From: Sporolactobacillus pectinivorans
GTDB taxonomy: Bacteria > Bacillota > Bacilli > Bacillales > Sporolactobacillaceae
Assembly: GCF_002802965.1 (NCBI RefSeq)
Contig: NZ_NXGA01000001.1
Coordinates: 2,668,521-2,732,520, forward strand
Direction: 5' to 3'
Length of the DNA stretch: 64,000 bases
Part shown: positions 37,123-45,297 of the stretch, piece by piece
Numbering within the stretch: position 1 is the first letter of the stretch
Layout of the letters: each line of letters begins with the position of its first letter
Notes under the pieces: generated by a model
Databases searched by the model: none
Seen by the model: the letters and a program-made list of their open reading frames with translations, nothing else
What the model was told of the DNA's origin: nothing
Program-made: the position numbers and the translations under genes

Positions 37123-37448
37123 ATCTTGCAAAGTCTTCAAGCTTCGCTCAGTCAGGTAGCTTCATTACTGCCGCTGAAAGACCTTAATTCAAAGTATCAC
37201 GAATTTTTTAATTCAGTGATGCAAAAAATCCCCCTGGATTGTCATGCACCCCGATTATTGGATTTTGATGTCCAACATTTTGGGATCAGCACAGATCTGG
37301 GGAAATTTTTTAGTTTCTAGCCTTCAAAAGTAACCTTAATTATCATCTTAGCTGATCTAATGCGGCCCGCACCGCTTCTAGATCACAAAGGGCGGTATAT
37401 TGGGATAGAAAATAAAGTAAACATACCCGCTTACCCAAGTGAAAGAAA
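37123..37448. other. Intergenic region, no gene called
   Basis: Lies between convergent genes. The minus strand at 37340-37430 reads YFLSQYTALCDLEAVRAALDQLR to a stop, which looks like a protein C-terminus without its gene and may be a remnant. The plus-strand open frame 37126-37320 has no ribosome site. Confidence 0.4.
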
Positions 37449-38294
37449 TTATATTCTTTCCAAAAATTCGTCAAAGTATTTGTAGAATTCTTCCTTGTTT
37501 GCCAGATGAACATTGTGATTCGGATCTGACATTTCACGGGGAAGACAATTCTGGATCAGAGATTGCATGTTAATAAAATCTTCATCTGATACGGCATCGT
37601 TGCCTTTTGCTCTGATTAGCAATACGAGGCATTTTATGCTGGGCAGCAGTTGAAACCAATCTTCATAATACGCAATGTTGGCAGCCACGGCCTGAGAGCT
37701 GAACATCATCTGATAGCCCGCTGCAGTTTCGATCAAACTGTTCATAAAATATTGATAACTTAGAGTCGAATCCGTCGCTTGTTTTATAAAATCCATTGCT
37801 TCGCTTAAACTTGAAAATGGTAAGGGCCAATCTTTTGTCAAAGGGTCCTTAAGCTGATCTAACGATAATTTTTTGAGCTCTTCAGTTTCTGGTAAAGAAG
37901 GGTCAGCCGCTGCGGACTTATCAAGAATAGCCACTGCTTTTATACGTTTAGAATATATTGCTGCTAAATACCCAGCTACTGCTCCCCCCATGGAATGCCC
38001 TACCAAGATGACTGAATCTACCTTTAAAAAATCTAATAGTTCAATAATATCCTCAGCCATTTCCTTAGCAGTATATTTCGCTATCGGTTTACTGCTCAAT
38101 CCGTGTCCTCTTTGATCCGGAGCAATGACCCTGAACTGTTTGCCATAGTGCTGGATAAAATCAAACCAGGTTTCCGCTCTTCCATATCTTCCATGGAGAC
38201 AAAGAATAGTCGGTCCATCGGTTTTTGTATCAAAATAAAACATGTCAAGACGCTTCAAGTGAGCAATGCTTCTATAAACTTTTGTTTTTCTCAT
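37449..38294 (-). CDS. Alpha/beta hydrolase
   Basis: A 281-residue cytosolic alpha/beta hydrolase. LCLHGRYGRAETWFDF gives the oxyanion region, DQRGHGLSSKP the HG loop, VGHSMGGAVAGYLA the nucleophile Ser, and SDPNHNVHLANKEEFYKYFDEFL the histidine near the C-terminus. It belongs to the esterase/epoxide-hydrolase-like group; the substrate is unknown. It is the last gene of a leftward five-gene cluster beginning with an MFS gene at 41642, 43 bp after the HAD gene. Confidence 0.87.
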   Translation of the reverse strand: MRKTKVYRSIAHLKRLDMFYFDTKTDGPTILCLHGRYGRAETWFDFIQHYGKQFRVIAPDQRGHGLSSKPIAKYTAKEMAEDIIELLDFLKVDSVILVGHSMGGAVAGYLAAIYSKRIKAVAILDKSAAADPSLPETEELKKLSLDQLKDPLTKDWPLPFSSLSEAMDFIKQATDSTLSYQYFMNSLIETAAGYQMMFSSQAVAANIAYYEDWFQLLPSIKCLVLLIRAKGNDAVSDEDFINMQSLIQNCLPREMSDPNHNVHLANKEEFYKYFDEFLERI

Positions 38295-38337
38295 ACCATT
38301 CCTCTTCCATTCGTTTATATTTGAAATTTAAAAGCAA

Positions 38338-38988
38338 TTACAAATAATCGATCAGCTGATCCAAAGTGTTAATTTCTTTAAAGGGCTGATAATCATTGAT
38401 GCCCTTTTTAAAATGACGATTGACCCAAACTCTCTGCCAATTCATCTTTTTTGCAGGAACAACATCCCACCAAAAACCTGTTGCTATATGAATATGAGAT
38501 TCATTGCCTATTTTATTTTGAACCTGCCTAAAAAAGCTCATTTGAGGTTTGTATGCCTGCAGATCCTCTGCTAAAAAAACTAAATTGAAATCATGGCCCA
38601 GTGATTGAAGGTTATCATTCATAATACGCCAATCAGAGTTTGACATGATGGCTGTTCGATAGCCTCTCCTCTTTAACGTTTCCAAAGTGGATTTTACTTC
38701 GGGGAATGGAAGTAGTTCCTTATGTATTTTTATCAGCCGTTCATATTCCCTGGTCAATTTATCAACTTTCAATTCCATTTCACAATATTGGAGCGCTTTG
38801 TAAATAATATTGCTGTACACGATGAAGGGCTCTTCACCATACATCAGGCGATCTTCATAGTTCCCATAGACATTAACTAGCGAGTTTTGCTTCATTCCAT
38901 ATTCGAGACCTATCTTTTCGAGTTCATTCCAAAAAGGGGAAGTATCAATCAGCGTTCCGTAGCAATCAAAAGTTAACAACTGAGACAT
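38338..38988 (-). CDS. HAD-superfamily hydrolase, haloacid dehalogenase type II-like
   Basis: A 216-residue HAD protein. Motif I is TFDCYGTLIDT with the nucleophile Asp, motif II IMSNSDWR, motif III Lys in LQAYKPQMSFF, and motif IV GFWWDVVPAKKMNW. The short helical cap is typical of L-2-haloacid dehalogenase-like members. Motif IV usually has an acidic pair, and here only one Asp is clear. The substrate could be a haloacid or a phosphate ester. The start follows AGGAGGGT. It is the fourth gene of the cluster. Confidence 0.87.
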   Translation of the reverse strand: MSQLLTFDCYGTLIDTSPFWNELEKIGLEYGMKQNSLVNVYGNYEDRLMYGEEPFIVYSNIIYKALQYCEMELKVDKLTREYERLIKIHKELLPFPEVKSTLETLKRRGYRTAIMSNSDWRIMNDNLQSLGHDFNLVFLAEDLQAYKPQMSFFRQVQNKIGNESHIHIATGFWWDVVPAKKMNWQRVWVNRHFKKGINDYQPFKEINTLDQLIDYL

Positions 38989-39060
38989 TAGGGTACCCTC
39001 CTGAACAGATTTTGAGAAAACTTGAACAAGCTTTTTTTATGTCAGTTAAAGGCGATACAA

Positions 39061-39411
39061 CTATTCGCAGGGGGACAGATGGTCTGTTGGTATCCACCCT
39101 TTTTCACCTTCAGCCGTTTCCCCATATGTCCACTCATTTAAGTTTTTTAATCCGCTCAACTGTTTACCTTTTTTTATAGTGAGCTCATGAGCAGAATAAC
39201 CTTGAAAGACTTTTGCGTGTTTTAATGAGTTGGGTGCCGATAAAATCTGTTTTGGAACCCATCCCTCTTTGTTCGAATCCACAGATTTACAAAATATCCA
39301 ATTTGGGTACTGATGATCCTCTTTTCCATAAATCACTTCTTCATTTTTTTTCAGGATAATAGGATCCGGATAACATGAGTGATAATCTCTGATAACCATG
39401 TACTCCTGCAT
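39061..39411 (-). CDS. Double SH3-like domain protein
   Basis: A 116-residue protein built of two variant SH3-like domains: about residues 4-57 (YMVIRDYHSCYPDPIILKKNEEV..EGWVPKQIL) and 66-113 (AKVFQGYSAHELTIKKGKQL..KGWIPTDHL). No signal peptide or membrane segment is seen, so it is probably cytoplasmic, unlike wall-binding SH3b proteins. The start ATG 39411 follows GGAGG; the frame is open 20 codons further. It lies between a hydrolase and a HAD gene in the TetR-linked cluster. Confidence 0.78.
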   Translation of the reverse strand: MQEYMVIRDYHSCYPDPIILKKNEEVIYGKEDHQYPNWIFCKSVDSNKEGWVPKQILSAPNSLKHAKVFQGYSAHELTIKKGKQLSGLKNLNEWTYGETAEGEKGWIPTDHLSPCE

Positions 39412-39493
39412 CTTAGAACTTCCTCCAATCAGGTCATCGTGTTTTATCATTTCAACGTTTTCCTCATTCACGATATGAATCCAGACTGAGTTT

Positions 39494-40315
39494 TCAATTT
39501 TTTATTTCTTCCACTCTGTCCAGCCATTCATCAATCAGGCAGTTAAAAAGCTGCGGCTGTTCTATTTGTAAATTATGACCTGCACGATCCAGTACTGCTA
39601 CTGTTCCTCTCGGGTATTTACCGACAAGTTTCAAAGCATCTCTATAGCCAACTGAAGAATCCTGTCTCCCCAAAAGAAATACGCTGGGCTTATTAAAATC
39701 GAACTGGTCGATTTTAAAAGAAAATGCGTAATGATTCTTGACCTTTATTAAAAATTCTTCATCAGCAATTTTACAACCAGTGAGTATTTCTTTACTGAAT
39801 CTTAACCAATTATACTCATCAAGCACAACCGAGTTCGATTTAAAGTCCATCAATGCTTCATCTGGCAAAGTTTTAATAAATTCATTATCGATGCTCATCA
39901 GTTGATGTTTATCAACAGACCGATCTGCCTGAAAAGGTACAATGCAAGGACATATGAATGCTGCACCCAGTATGTGTTCTTTTTGCTTTTGAATGATGCC
40001 CCGGGACAAATAACCGCCGTATGATTCTCCAACGATTAAATAATCCTGACCATGGAGCACTGCCTGAATAAACTCTAAAACAGCATTCAGCATATCATCA
40101 GAGCTTCGAATCGCTTTATAATTTTTGGTTAATCCCATTCCGGGAAGATCAAAGTAAATACGGCGCCATCCCTCTCTTTTACTAAAAACAGGCTCCATAC
40201 ACCCGCTGAGCAATCGGTGATCAGGTGTGTAGCCGTGTATCATCAAAACAGGCACGCCTTCCCCTAAATCTTCATAATAAATTTCAGCCTGACGGACTTT
40301 GCAGTATGCCACCAT
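39494..40315 (-). CDS. Alpha/beta hydrolase
   Basis: A 273-residue alpha/beta hydrolase. VLMIHGYTPDHRLL is the oxyanion loop, VGESYGGYLSRGII holds the nucleophile Ser, LLGRQDSSVGYRD the acid, and LDRAGHNLQIEQPQLF the histidine. It is typical of proline-iminopeptidase/esterase-like members. It is the second gene of the cluster, about 100 bp after the MFS gene, and is only distantly like the hydrolase at 37449. Confidence 0.88.
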   Translation of the reverse strand: MVAYCKVRQAEIYYEDLGEGVPVLMIHGYTPDHRLLSGCMEPVFSKREGWRRIYFDLPGMGLTKNYKAIRSSDDMLNAVLEFIQAVLHGQDYLIVGESYGGYLSRGIIQKQKEHILGAAFICPCIVPFQADRSVDKHQLMSIDNEFIKTLPDEALMDFKSNSVVLDEYNWLRFSKEILTGCKIADEEFLIKVKNHYAFSFKIDQFDFNKPSVFLLGRQDSSVGYRDALKLVGKYPRGTVAVLDRAGHNLQIEQPQLFNCLIDEWLDRVEEIKN

Positions 40316-40418
40316 TCACCCCTTCTTTCTCAAGCAATTCACGGATACGAAAATACATTCTTGCGAAAATACGTTCTTATGTTTCTGTTCATTATCGTAA
40401 TTTAAATAATGAACATTG

Positions 40419-41642
40419 TCAACAAGAGTTTTTGCTTGACTCACGCTCCGTAAATTGCCCTTCTTTCTGCGTTTTCCTGATAAAAAGCAGCAGAAAGATG
40501 CCCAGCACTGCAAGAAAAGCCACGGAAACATAGATTAAAACAGGGCACCCCTGCTGGATGAACAAGCCGCAGACTGTCGGTCCAAGAAAAAAGCCAAGAA
40601 AAGTGAATGTCTGTAAAATCCCGTTTGCTGAACCGCGGCGCTCTGCCGGAAACAGACCATTTATAAAGGACGGTAAAATGGTGGTCATGCACATATAACC
40701 GGACATCACGCAGATTGCTGAAGCCCATATGGCAAAAAAGAACGGTAAACGGAGCAGCATGAATCCAGCTCCCAAAAGAAATAAGGAGAAAAACGCCACC
40801 CTTTTAAAATGGCCGGCGTCTGCATCACGCGTCCCTAACCTCATGATCATCACGCCTATCGCCAGGGCGGGGGCAAAAACCATCCATAAGTTTCCGATGC
40901 CCATATAATGGGCAAATTGATCCGGCAAAACAAAAAAGAGAGACGCCATAATGAAATTATAAATGACGCCCAAAAAGCTGATCAGAAGCAGATTCCTATT
41001 TTTTGCTGTTCGTCCAAAAAGGATCCATGGATTGGCCGAAACAGCCGGTGAGACGGAGTTTTCTTTTGCAAAAAAGACCATCATCCATAGAGACAGTCCG
41101 ATGAGCCCTGCTGCCCCAAGGAACATCCATTTCAGACTGATCCATTGATACAGAATCGGACCGGCTATAAAAGCGACAACCGCAGAAGGTGCGACAATCA
41201 TACCGACGAAACCCATTGCCCGATTATTTATTTCTACCGGGGTTATATCCCCGACCCAGGAGTAAGCAATACCCATGATCGCACCACTCCCCTGCAAAGC
41301 ACGGGCAAAAATAAAAACATAAATATTGGAAGTGAGTCCTGCCAGAAGCAAGCCAAAAAACAATTGGATAAGGCCAAGAATCATTAGCTTTTTTCTGCCT
41401 GCTTTATCACTCCAAACACCATAAGGGATTTGGAAAAAACTATTTGTCAATCCATAGATTCCAAGCGCCAGTCCGGCTAAAAATGAATTACTGTGGACCA
41501 GCTGCCTTCCGAATATTGAAATAAAAGGGTTCAACATAGTCATTGAGATTTCACGAAGCCCCATGATTACACCGAGAAGCGCTAAAAATTTATGATTGAT
41601 CCGTTTTCCAATCAATGGAGAACCAGTGCCCATTTTTTTCAT
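40419..41642 (-). CDS. MFS transporter
   Basis: A 407-residue 12-helix major facilitator with the helix 2-3 loop YGVWSDKAGRKKLMILG and RALQGSGAIMGIAYSWVGDI, an antiporter-type motif C-like region. Probably a proton-driven exporter. It is divergent from a TetR regulator with TGAATGAAC-type palindromes in the shared promoter region, so it is likely repressed by it, and it heads the leftward five-gene cluster. The substrate is unknown, but the downstream hydrolases suggest an organic ester or halogenated compound. Confidence 0.9.
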   Translation of the reverse strand: MKKMGTGSPLIGKRINHKFLALLGVIMGLREISMTMLNPFISIFGRQLVHSNSFLAGLALGIYGLTNSFFQIPYGVWSDKAGRKKLMILGLIQLFFGLLLAGLTSNIYVFIFARALQGSGAIMGIAYSWVGDITPVEINNRAMGFVGMIVAPSAVVAFIAGPILYQWISLKWMFLGAAGLIGLSLWMMVFFAKENSVSPAVSANPWILFGRTAKNRNLLLISFLGVIYNFIMASLFFVLPDQFAHYMGIGNLWMVFAPALAIGVMIMRLGTRDADAGHFKRVAFFSLFLLGAGFMLLRLPFFFAIWASAICVMSGYMCMTTILPSFINGLFPAERRGSANGILQTFTFLGFFLGPTVCGLFIQQGCPVLIYVSVAFLAVLGIFLLLFIRKTQKEGQFTERESSKNSC

Positions 41643-41664
41643 CCCAATCTTGACTTATAATTTG

Positions 41665-41678
41665 ACCGATTCATTCAT
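41665..41678. promoter_or_regulatory. Possible partial TetR operator
   Basis: ACCGATTCATTCAT, a half-site like the full palindrome at 41780, 23 bp before the MFS start codon. Confidence 0.4.
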
Positions 41679-41779
41679 CATGCAAAGTCAAACCAACGAC
41701 TATGCGTATAAAAAATTAATCATCGTTCATCGTGAACCTCTGCACCCATCGTTTTGAATTGCATACTTCTCCACTTCTA

Positions 41780-41796
41780 GAATGAACCGTTCATTC
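41780..41796. promoter_or_regulatory. TetR-type operator, perfect palindrome
   Basis: GAATGAACCGTTCATTC, an 8+1+8 perfect inverted repeat between the MFS and TetR genes. A related palindrome lies at 42032. Confidence 0.7.
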
Positions 41797-42031
41797 ATAA
41801 TACTACCAAAAATTATATTCTAAATTTTCGTCTAAGGCCGGCAGGGATTTAGAATAAGTTGTTTTAAAAAATATTTAGCTTTACATCATTGAATCAAATA
41901 TTCATCATTTCATTTATTATGGTACTGATTATATTCGCTCAGATTTTTATTGTCAACGATACATACAGGTTATTTTTTAACATCCATCTTAACAAGTATT
42001 GACATTATTCTCTATTCAAGTATATTTGTAA

Positions 42032-42046
42032 TGAATGGTTCATTCA
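42032..42046. promoter_or_regulatory. Second TetR-type operator
   Basis: TGAATGGTTCATTCA, perfect 6+3+6 palindrome sharing GTTCATTC with the 41780 site. It overlaps the ATG at 42035, which argues that translation begins further down at TTG 42092. Confidence 0.65.
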
Positions 42047-42091
42047 AAACTTTACTTAAGCAAGAAAGCAAGAAAAAATGAAGGTGAAATC

Positions 42092-42760
42092 TTGAAAGAC
42101 AGTGAGAGACTTAAAAAGGTTGCCGAAGCCGCGGGTTTCTTGTTTATCAGGCCGGGCTACGCATCGACAAAAATGAAGGACGTTGCCAATCAGGCAGATT
42201 TATCTGTGGGGACACTGTATAATTTATTTGAAAGTAAAGAAGCCCTGCTCGATTTTGTTTTTCTCTGCAATCTGGATCCGGAGATCCCTTATAAGGATTT
42301 CGATTTCCCAATCAAAAGGACCAAAGAGAAAGACTTAGTCGGTCAAATAAGTGATACTTATAAAAAAATAACCCGGAATTTTGAGGAGAAGTTTGTATCT
42401 CACAGTACAAACACGTTAAAAGATTTATTAGATGACTTATTCAACATCATGGAATTATATGGACAATACTTTTTAATTATAGAGAAAAATCTCACCATCA
42501 ACGCAAAGCTGCTTGACCTGCATACTAATTATAGAAAAATGCTGTTTAAAAATGTTCATGACTTTTTATCCAAAATGATCAATCAGGGTCAAATACGGCA
42601 GCTTAGTTATCCATCTTATGATGCGCGGTTGATTATCGATACGCTTATGTGGTGGTGCGCACACAAACGATATGACTCTTTTGAACTTGAGACGAATTAC
42701 TCCAGCCAGATCACGAGAACGGTTGTCATTGGTGCACTCTTAAATGCCTACAAGAATTAG
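42092..42760 (+). CDS. TetR/AcrR family regulator
   Basis: A 222-residue regulator. The HTH reads ASTKMKDVANQADLSVGTLYNLFESKEALLDFVF. I choose TTG 42092, preceded by AAGGTGA, because the upstream ATG at 42035 lies inside an operator-like palindrome and adds a stretch rich in Lys and Ser unlike the family. It is divergent from the MFS-led cluster, and the shared region holds two or three related palindromes. Repression of both directions is inferred. Confidence 0.88.
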   Translation: MKDSERLKKVAEAAGFLFIRPGYASTKMKDVANQADLSVGTLYNLFESKEALLDFVFLCNLDPEIPYKDFDFPIKRTKEKDLVGQISDTYKKITRNFEEKFVSHSTNTLKDLLDDLFNIMELYGQYFLIIEKNLTINAKLLDLHTNYRKMLFKNVHDFLSKMINQGQIRQLSYPSYDARLIIDTLMWWCAHKRYDSFELETNYSSQITRTVVIGALLNAYKN

Positions 42761-42892
42761 CTATGCTTGCATGTTTATTTCAGACGAGTTTTACCGAAAT
42801 AAGCAGTTTTTAAGAGAATATTCTATATGATCGATCAGCTCGCCCATTCAATCGGTGTAGAGGGCACTTCTAAAATGCTCTCCCCTCTTTCC

Positions 42893-43090
42893 TCAGTTAT
42901 TTAATCGTTCCTCAGCAATCTTAAACGCCCTATCGTCTTCGCGCTTGTTAATGGCAACAATCTGGACAACCTGAACTTGTCCATTAACGATACGAAAAAT
43001 AATTCTTAAGCTAATACGTCTAAGCTTGACCTCCTTGCATTGATAAAGCTTTACTTGTTGAAGCAAGTTTTTAAACAAGCTGGTCAACAC
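42893..43090 (-). pseudogene. RelE/ParE-type toxin, C-terminal fragment
   Basis: The 65-residue frame gives QQVKLYQCKEVKLRRISLRIIFRIVNGQVQVVQIVAINKREDDRAFKIAEERL, the C-terminal half of a RelE-superfamily toxin with its R..YR/FR-like core and IVAI-KRED end. The N-terminal half and any antitoxin gene are missing upstream. It is probably an inactive remnant. Confidence 0.6.
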
Positions 43091-43448
43091 ATTGATGACA
43101 ATCGAACTACCGGCTTGTTATAAAGCTGAGAATTCAAACAAACTTTTTTAACCCGGTTAAAAATTCTCGTCATCATAAGACATCAGTCACCAGCATTCAA
43201 GCGGAGTAAGCCGACGAATATGATAACTCGGTTTTTTAAGTAACTTTTGTTCAATGCGCTGCCGTGTGGCCGGTACACAATTTATCAAGTTATCAGTTCT
43301 CTCAGTAACAACCTCCCTCTTCGTGGAAAGAAGTCTCGTTCATGTTTCTTTCTGTATTTCTTACGGATCTTCTTAGCTTCTTCAAATCTACATTCGGTTA
43401 AGAAAACAACATCTTGAGTACGTCTTCTCTTTCCAATATCACCAGCAT
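43091..43448. other. Intergenic region between toxin remnant and SgrR-like gene
   Basis: No convincing gene. A 62-codon basic open frame (43285-43473, minus) overlaps the end of the SgrR-like gene and has no ribosome site or known relatives that I recognise. Confidence 0.4.
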
Positions 43449-45194
43449 CTATTGACTCTCTGGCTTGATCCATAATTTACTGAAATCGGCCCAACCATAT
43501 TCATCAAAATTAATTCCGGACACTACAGATTGAAAAAGCTGCTTTTTCCTGACGTTGTAGAGGTGGCAGAACAAATGATTTCTTATCAAATACTGTTCAA
43601 TCTTTTTAAAACAACGCAGAGATGATAATCCATCCGAGACTAAGAAGTGTTTGATCACGTTCTTGATATAGATATTCTGATCGTCGTTAAGAAAGAGTTC
43701 AGAGATACTATGAGGCTTCATAAAAAAATTAACGAGTGAAAAAGTTAAATCATTTTCTAATATCTCTCCGCCAAATAATATGTCCGCTTGCTGTAAAACA
43801 GACGGTTCATCAAGAACTGAAAGAGACACGCAATTAATCTTTAAGTTGATACCAACTATCTGTGCCCTCTTCTTTATCCATTCCGCGTCATCCCTTCGAT
43901 AGCAGAGAAGGGTCAGATCCTCGCCATGATATCCACTTTTTCTGAGGTAACCAAGGACTTGTTCAAAACCAACGGAGCCGTTCAGATGTTCTTGGCGACT
44001 CCCAATCAAAATTCTGTTTTCAGGTAAATAGCGGTCACCACCGAGGTCATCAACCAATTTTTGTCGGTCAATGACGGCAGAAAAAGCTTCACGAAAATAA
44101 AGATTACGTTGGATGCCTTCTTTTCTCTGATTAAAAACAAGATAACGGAACCCGTTTTCATGGCTCTCAAAGTTCTCTTCTGAGAATTTACCAGATATCA
44201 CATAATCCCGACGGCTGTGATTCGCCGATCGAGTGAAATAAATTTCTACTTTGTCCAAAAGTGCCCGTTCTTTAAAATAATTGGAAAAACGTTCCAGCAG
44301 CAGATGATTTTGATCATAGGAACACACTCTAAATGGACCCGAGCCTGAAATATTGGATGAATCGAATCCGACATCTGAAGGGAGAATGGCCAGCGGAATG
44401 GTAGCGATAAAATGAAGCAAATGTGTTTTAGTTTCCGAAAATATCAATTGAACTGTATAGCGATTGACAGCTTTAACTGAGACTAATGATTTTAGGTACC
44501 AGAAGCAGGACAGTTGACTTTTCGATGTTGAAAGGCGCTGAAAAGTGTAAACGACATCACCGGCAGTAAGCTCTTTTCCGTGGTGGAATTTCACATCCTT
44601 TCTAAGGTAAAATATCCATTTTTTAGAATCCTGACTTGTCTCCCATGCATGTGCAATATTAGGTTCAAAATTTCTGTTTTTACTGTTATAAAGGACAAGC
44701 GGTTCATAAATCTGATGAATCAGGCTTGCTTCGGTAGCACCGACAGCATGGGCAGGATCGAGTGTTACCAGGGGACGGGCGATCGGAACCCGAAGAACAT
44801 CAAGGAAGAGTTTATCTTCTCGTTCAGTAAGGAAACCAAACTGCTGCTTTATTAGCGCCTGACAATTTTTTGCAAGCTTTTCAGGTAAGTCATGACTTTT
44901 TGAGAAAAGTATAACTTTCTCCAGATGATCTGTTTTTATTGCCTTAAGTAAAATTGGGGGAACAAGAACATTTAATGATTGATTGAATGACATTTTCGAT
45001 TTATGCCCTCTGCCACTCCCAGGCTTCCAACTGATCCATTTTTTTGTCTCCAATTCGCGGAGAACTGTTTTGGTGTATCGTTCCGAGCAAACAAGCAAAA
45101 CGGAAATATCTCGTATAGATACTTCCACTTCGCTGTGGACAGCTTTGTGGAAAAGATGAATATACAGTTCGGTGTAATAATCCAAAAGAGTCAT
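43449..45194 (-). CDS. SgrR-like regulator with solute-binding domain
   Basis: A 581-residue protein of the SgrR type: an N-terminal winged HTH (about residues 1-110, including VSIRDISVLLVCSERYTKTVLRELETKKWISWKPGSGRG) joined to a domain like oligopeptide/nickel ABC solute-binding proteins (from about residue 155: VTLDPAHAVGATEASLIHQIYEPL, LRKDVKFHHGKELTAGDVVYTFQRL, GSGPFRV). It has no signal peptide, so it senses a cytoplasmic small molecule. In enterics SgrR answers sugar-phosphate stress; the ligand here is unknown. It is divergent from an MFS gene, its obvious target. Confidence 0.87.
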   Translation of the reverse strand: MTLLDYYTELYIHLFHKAVHSEVEVSIRDISVLLVCSERYTKTVLRELETKKWISWKPGSGRGHKSKMSFNQSLNVLVPPILLKAIKTDHLEKVILFSKSHDLPEKLAKNCQALIKQQFGFLTEREDKLFLDVLRVPIARPLVTLDPAHAVGATEASLIHQIYEPLVLYNSKNRNFEPNIAHAWETSQDSKKWIFYLRKDVKFHHGKELTAGDVVYTFQRLSTSKSQLSCFWYLKSLVSVKAVNRYTVQLIFSETKTHLLHFIATIPLAILPSDVGFDSSNISGSGPFRVCSYDQNHLLLERFSNYFKERALLDKVEIYFTRSANHSRRDYVISGKFSEENFESHENGFRYLVFNQRKEGIQRNLYFREAFSAVIDRQKLVDDLGGDRYLPENRILIGSRQEHLNGSVGFEQVLGYLRKSGYHGEDLTLLCYRRDDAEWIKKRAQIVGINLKINCVSLSVLDEPSVLQQADILFGGEILENDLTFSLVNFFMKPHSISELFLNDDQNIYIKNVIKHFLVSDGLSSLRCFKKIEQYLIRNHLFCHLYNVRKKQLFQSVVSGINFDEYGWADFSKLWIKPESQ

Positions 45195-45272
45195 AGAGTG
45201 ACATTCCTCCCGAAAAGGTGATGCAATTTATTTTATTCTACACTTTTTAACACCCTTTTTTTATAGAAAAAT

Positions 45273-45297
45273 AGTCTTACAGGAGGTGTGTAAGACT
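45273..45297 (+). promoter_or_regulatory. Inverted repeat with the ribosome binding site in its loop
   Basis: AGTCTTACA (45273-45281), GGAGGTG (45282-45288), TGTAAGACT (45289-45297). The stem is perfect over nine pairs, and the TTG start of the MFS gene overlaps the last base. It could be a regulator site on DNA or an RNA hairpin presenting the Shine-Dalgarno. Confidence 0.7.

Noticed and set aside
37126..37320. 64-codon frame after oleate hydratase
   Set aside because: No ribosome site and no similarity; probably chance.
43285..43473. 62-codon basic frame overlapping the end of the SgrR-like gene
   Set aside because: Overlaps a real gene out of frame and lacks a ribosome site; considered as an antitoxin for the RelE remnant, but it has no antitoxin features.
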